Origin: Rhodospirillaceae bacterium
GTDB lineage: Bacteria; Pseudomonadota; Alphaproteobacteria; UBA8366; GCA-2717185
Assembly (NCBI GenBank): GCA_028817685.1
Contig: JAPPPC010000430.1
Location: forward strand, 1-7,605
Direction: 5' to 3'
Length of the DNA stretch: 7,605 nucleotides
The notes below the pieces were generated by a model, which saw only the letters and a list, made by a program, of their open reading frames with translations, made no database searches and had not been told where the DNA came from. The position numbers were made by a program, and so were the translations under genes. Within the stretch, counting starts at the first letter, position 1. Every line of letters begins with the position of its first letter. Shown here in pieces: positions 5,963 to 7,605 of this stretch.

Positions 5963-7605
5963 TCAGGCGAACTGCGCGTTCTCGACATAGACGGTCGCGC
6001 CGCTCGCCGCGTCGTTGAACACGGTGTAGCCCTCGGCCGCGCCGTCGCCGTCGGTATCGATGGCGTCCTGGCTGACATCCCAGCTATCGCCGACGACATT
6101 CACCGTATCGCCGCCGTCGCGGCGGATGACCAGATCGTCCAGACCACCCGTCAGCGCGTTGATGCCGTCCGTCGCAGCCAGCACATCGCTCAAACCAATG
6201 GTCAGCGCAGCATCCGATCCGCTGCGCAGATCGAAGCTCTCGATATTCGCAAGGCGGCTGTCGATGACGTTCGTCAGGTCGAGATTGAAATCGATCGCCA
6301 CCGTATCGGTTCCGGCGCCGCCATCGACCTTCACGAAATCGTCGTTTTCAACGATCAGGCGATCGTCGCCCGAGTCACCAAAAAGCTGGTCCCGGCCGCT
6401 ACCGCCCTGCAGGGTATCGTCACCCTCGCCGCCATTCAGCAGGTCGTTGCCGACACCGCCCTGGATCACGTCGGCGCCGGACGAACCGGTGATGATGTCA
6501 TTGCCGCCACCGCCTTCGATCCGCGCGATGTTGGTCAGGGTCGTCTCGCTGAAATCCAACGCATTGCTGGAGTTGGAGCCTTCGATCACATTCGCGCCGG
6601 CGCCACCGTCGATCGCTTCGACGGTCGCCTCGTCACCAAAGGCGATAAAGCCAAACCTGTCGTCGCCGTCGCTGCCGAGGAGTTGATCGAAACCCGCCCC
6701 GCCAATGATCTGATCGAACCCTGCACCCGCGCCAGAGACCAGGAACACATCGTCACCGTCCCGCCCGTCCAAGATGTCGTTTCCGACACCGCCGACGATC
6801 GTATCGCTGCCCGAGGCACCGGTGATGATGTCGTTGCCGCCATTGCCTTCGATGCGCGCGATATTCGTCAAAACCGTATCGCTGAAATCGAGAACGTTGC
6901 TGGACTGCGAACCGGAAATCACGTTCTCACCGGCACCGCCATCGATCGCCTCGACGGTGGTATCGCCGGTGAAGGTCAAGAAACCGATCGTGTCATCGGA
7001 GTCGCTACCCCGGATCTGATCGAAGCCGGCACCACCGGTCACCCGGTCGAATCCTTCGTTTGTCCCGGCAACCAGGAAAACGTCGTCTCCACTGCCGCCA
7101 TCCAGGACGTCGTTCCCGACACCGCCGACAATCGTGTCGGCACCCGACGACCCGATGATCACATCGTTGCCGCCGGCACCGTCGATCCGCGCGATATTCG
7201 TGAGGACCGTGCCGCTGAAGTCCATGACGCGGCTGGACGACGATCCCAGGATAATGTTCTCGCCTGCACCGCCATCGATCTGTTCGACGGTCTCTTCCCC
7301 GGAAAACACCAGAATACCGATGACATCATCGTCATCACTGCCGAGGACGCGGTCGAAACCATCGCCACCGTTAAACCGGTCGAAACCGTCGTCCGCGCCG
7401 GACACCAAGAATGAATCGTTGCCCGTACCGCCCAGCAGGACGTCGTTGCCAGCGCCACCGATCAACACATCGTCGCCGCCACCACCGTTCAGCACTTCGC
7501 TACCGCCGTCGCCGACAATAATGACGTCCGCGTCACCGCCGGTATGGTGCGGGCTCAGGACCAAGGTCTGGGCCGGGGGGGTGTCGAGGTCGGCGGGACT
7601 CGCGT
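5963..7605 (-). CDS. RTX (hemolysin-type calcium-binding) secreted protein, N-terminus outside the window
   Basis: The frame is open from TGA at 5965-5963 to the right edge. TTG at 7564 is the first alternative start codon, but in-frame sequence continues upstream (SPADLDTPPAQT), so the true start lies beyond. Numbering from 7564, GGxGxDxUx nonapeptides occur at about 27-52 and again at about 378-403. Such repeats bind Ca2+ in a parallel beta-roll and fold after export. Between them are three 111-residue super-repeats (40-372). The tail has DTDGDG at 503-508 and ends GATVYVENAQFA, a C-terminus typical of uncleaved type I secretion signals. The protein is acidic, contains no cysteine in view and has no visible enzymatic domain. 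An adhesin, surface-layer or matrix role is possible, but any catalytic part would lie in the missing N-terminus. No type I secretion genes are in the window. Confidence 0.9.
   Translation of the reverse strand, partial: ASPADLDTPPAQTLVLSPHHTGGDADVIIVGDGGSEVLNGGGGDDVLIGGAGNDVLLGGTGNDSFLVSGADDGFDRFNGGDGFDRVLGSDDDDVIGILVFSGEETVEQIDGGAGENIILGSSSSRVMDFSGTVLTNIARIDGAGGNDVIIGSSGADTIVGGVGNDVLDGGSGDDVFLVAGTNEGFDRVTGGAGFDQIRGSDSDDTIGFLTFTGDTTVEAIDGGAGENVISGSQSSNVLDFSDTVLTNIARIEGNGGNDIITGASGSDTIVGGVGNDILDGRDGDDVFLVSGAGAGFDQIIGGAGFDQLLGSDGDDRFGFIAFGDEATVEAIDGGAGANVIEGSNSSNALDFSETTLTNIARIEGGGGNDIITGSSGADVIQGGVGNDLLNGGEGDDTLQGGSGRDQLFGDSGDDRLIVENDDFVKVDGGAGTDTVAIDFNLDLTNVIDSRLANIESFDLRSGSDAALTIGLSDVLAATDGINALTGGLDDLVIRRDGGDTVNVVGDSWDVSQDAIDTDGDGAAEGYTVFNDAASGATVYVENAQFA
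6449..6781 (-). repeat. RTX super-repeat unit 3 (111 aa)
   Basis: It begins NDILDG and ends IQGGVG. Unit 3 is 79/111 identical to unit 2 by hand count, with no gaps. It is followed directly by the terminal nonapeptide block. Confidence 0.85.
6782..7114 (-). repeat. RTX super-repeat unit 2 (111 aa)
   Basis: It begins NDVLDG and ends IVGGVG. It contains TVEAIDGGAGEN, LDFS.TVLTNIARIEG and two short nonapeptide-like segments. It is 77/111 identical to unit 1 by hand count, with no gaps. Confidence 0.85.
7115..7447 (-). repeat. RTX super-repeat unit 1 (111 aa)
   Basis: It begins NDVLLG and ends IVGGVG. It has the same internal order as units 2 and 3: nonapeptide, GFDR..GG.GFD, GSD.DD, TVE.IDGGAGEN, LTNIARI, then a second nonapeptide. 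It is preceded by a short nonapeptide block near the window edge. Confidence 0.85.

Noticed and set aside
7562..7564. TTG at 7564 as the true RTX start
   Set aside because: The frame stays open to the window edge, and RTX proteins of this type are usually longer, so the start is probably outside.

Overview
The window looks like chromosomal DNA from a GC-rich proteobacterium, most likely an alphaproteobacterium. This is inferred from strong G/C bias at third codon positions, Shine-Dalgarno (SD)-led genes with 4-nt ATGA overlaps, and protein sequences that read like alphaproteobacterial members of their families. No rRNA, tRNA, transposase, integrase or CRISPR array is visible. Both end genes run off the window.

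Layout, left to right. (1) At 1-596 on the + strand is the 3' part of an unrecognised gene. It holds the tail of one module followed by a complete related module, offset by exactly 145 codons. (2) At 606-4326 on the - strand are three thiamine-diphosphate (ThDP) enzyme genes read right to left: E1 alpha, E1 beta and an acetolactate-synthase-like large subunit. Each pair overlaps by ATGA, so they are almost certainly translationally coupled. (3) At 4384-5901 on the - strand is a UxaA-family (altronate/galactarate dehydratase type) gene. It is full length and conserved but cut by an in-frame TAA at codon 59. (4) At 5963-7605 on the - strand is the C-terminal part of a secreted RTX calcium-binding protein with three 111-residue super-repeats.

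How the genes may work together. The UxaA-type protein would dehydrate a sugar acid or related hydroxy acid to a 2-keto-3-deoxy acid. The E1 alpha/beta pair and the ALS-like enzyme both act on 2-oxo acids through ThDP. A catabolic unit of dehydration followed by 2-oxo-acid decarboxylation or ligation is therefore a reasonable inference, but no substrate can be read from the sequence. No E2 or E3 component, transporter or regulator is in the window. A GC hairpin followed by four U's lies between the dehydratase and E1 alpha and may limit read-through. The RTX gene is probably functionally unrelated, although it lies only 61 nt upstream in the same direction.

The strongest observation is the in-frame stop inside the SAF-like domain of the dehydratase. 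The reading frame continues past the stop with family-typical sequence, which fits a recent nonsense mutation or a sequence error. I saw no clear evidence of an entirely new biological system.
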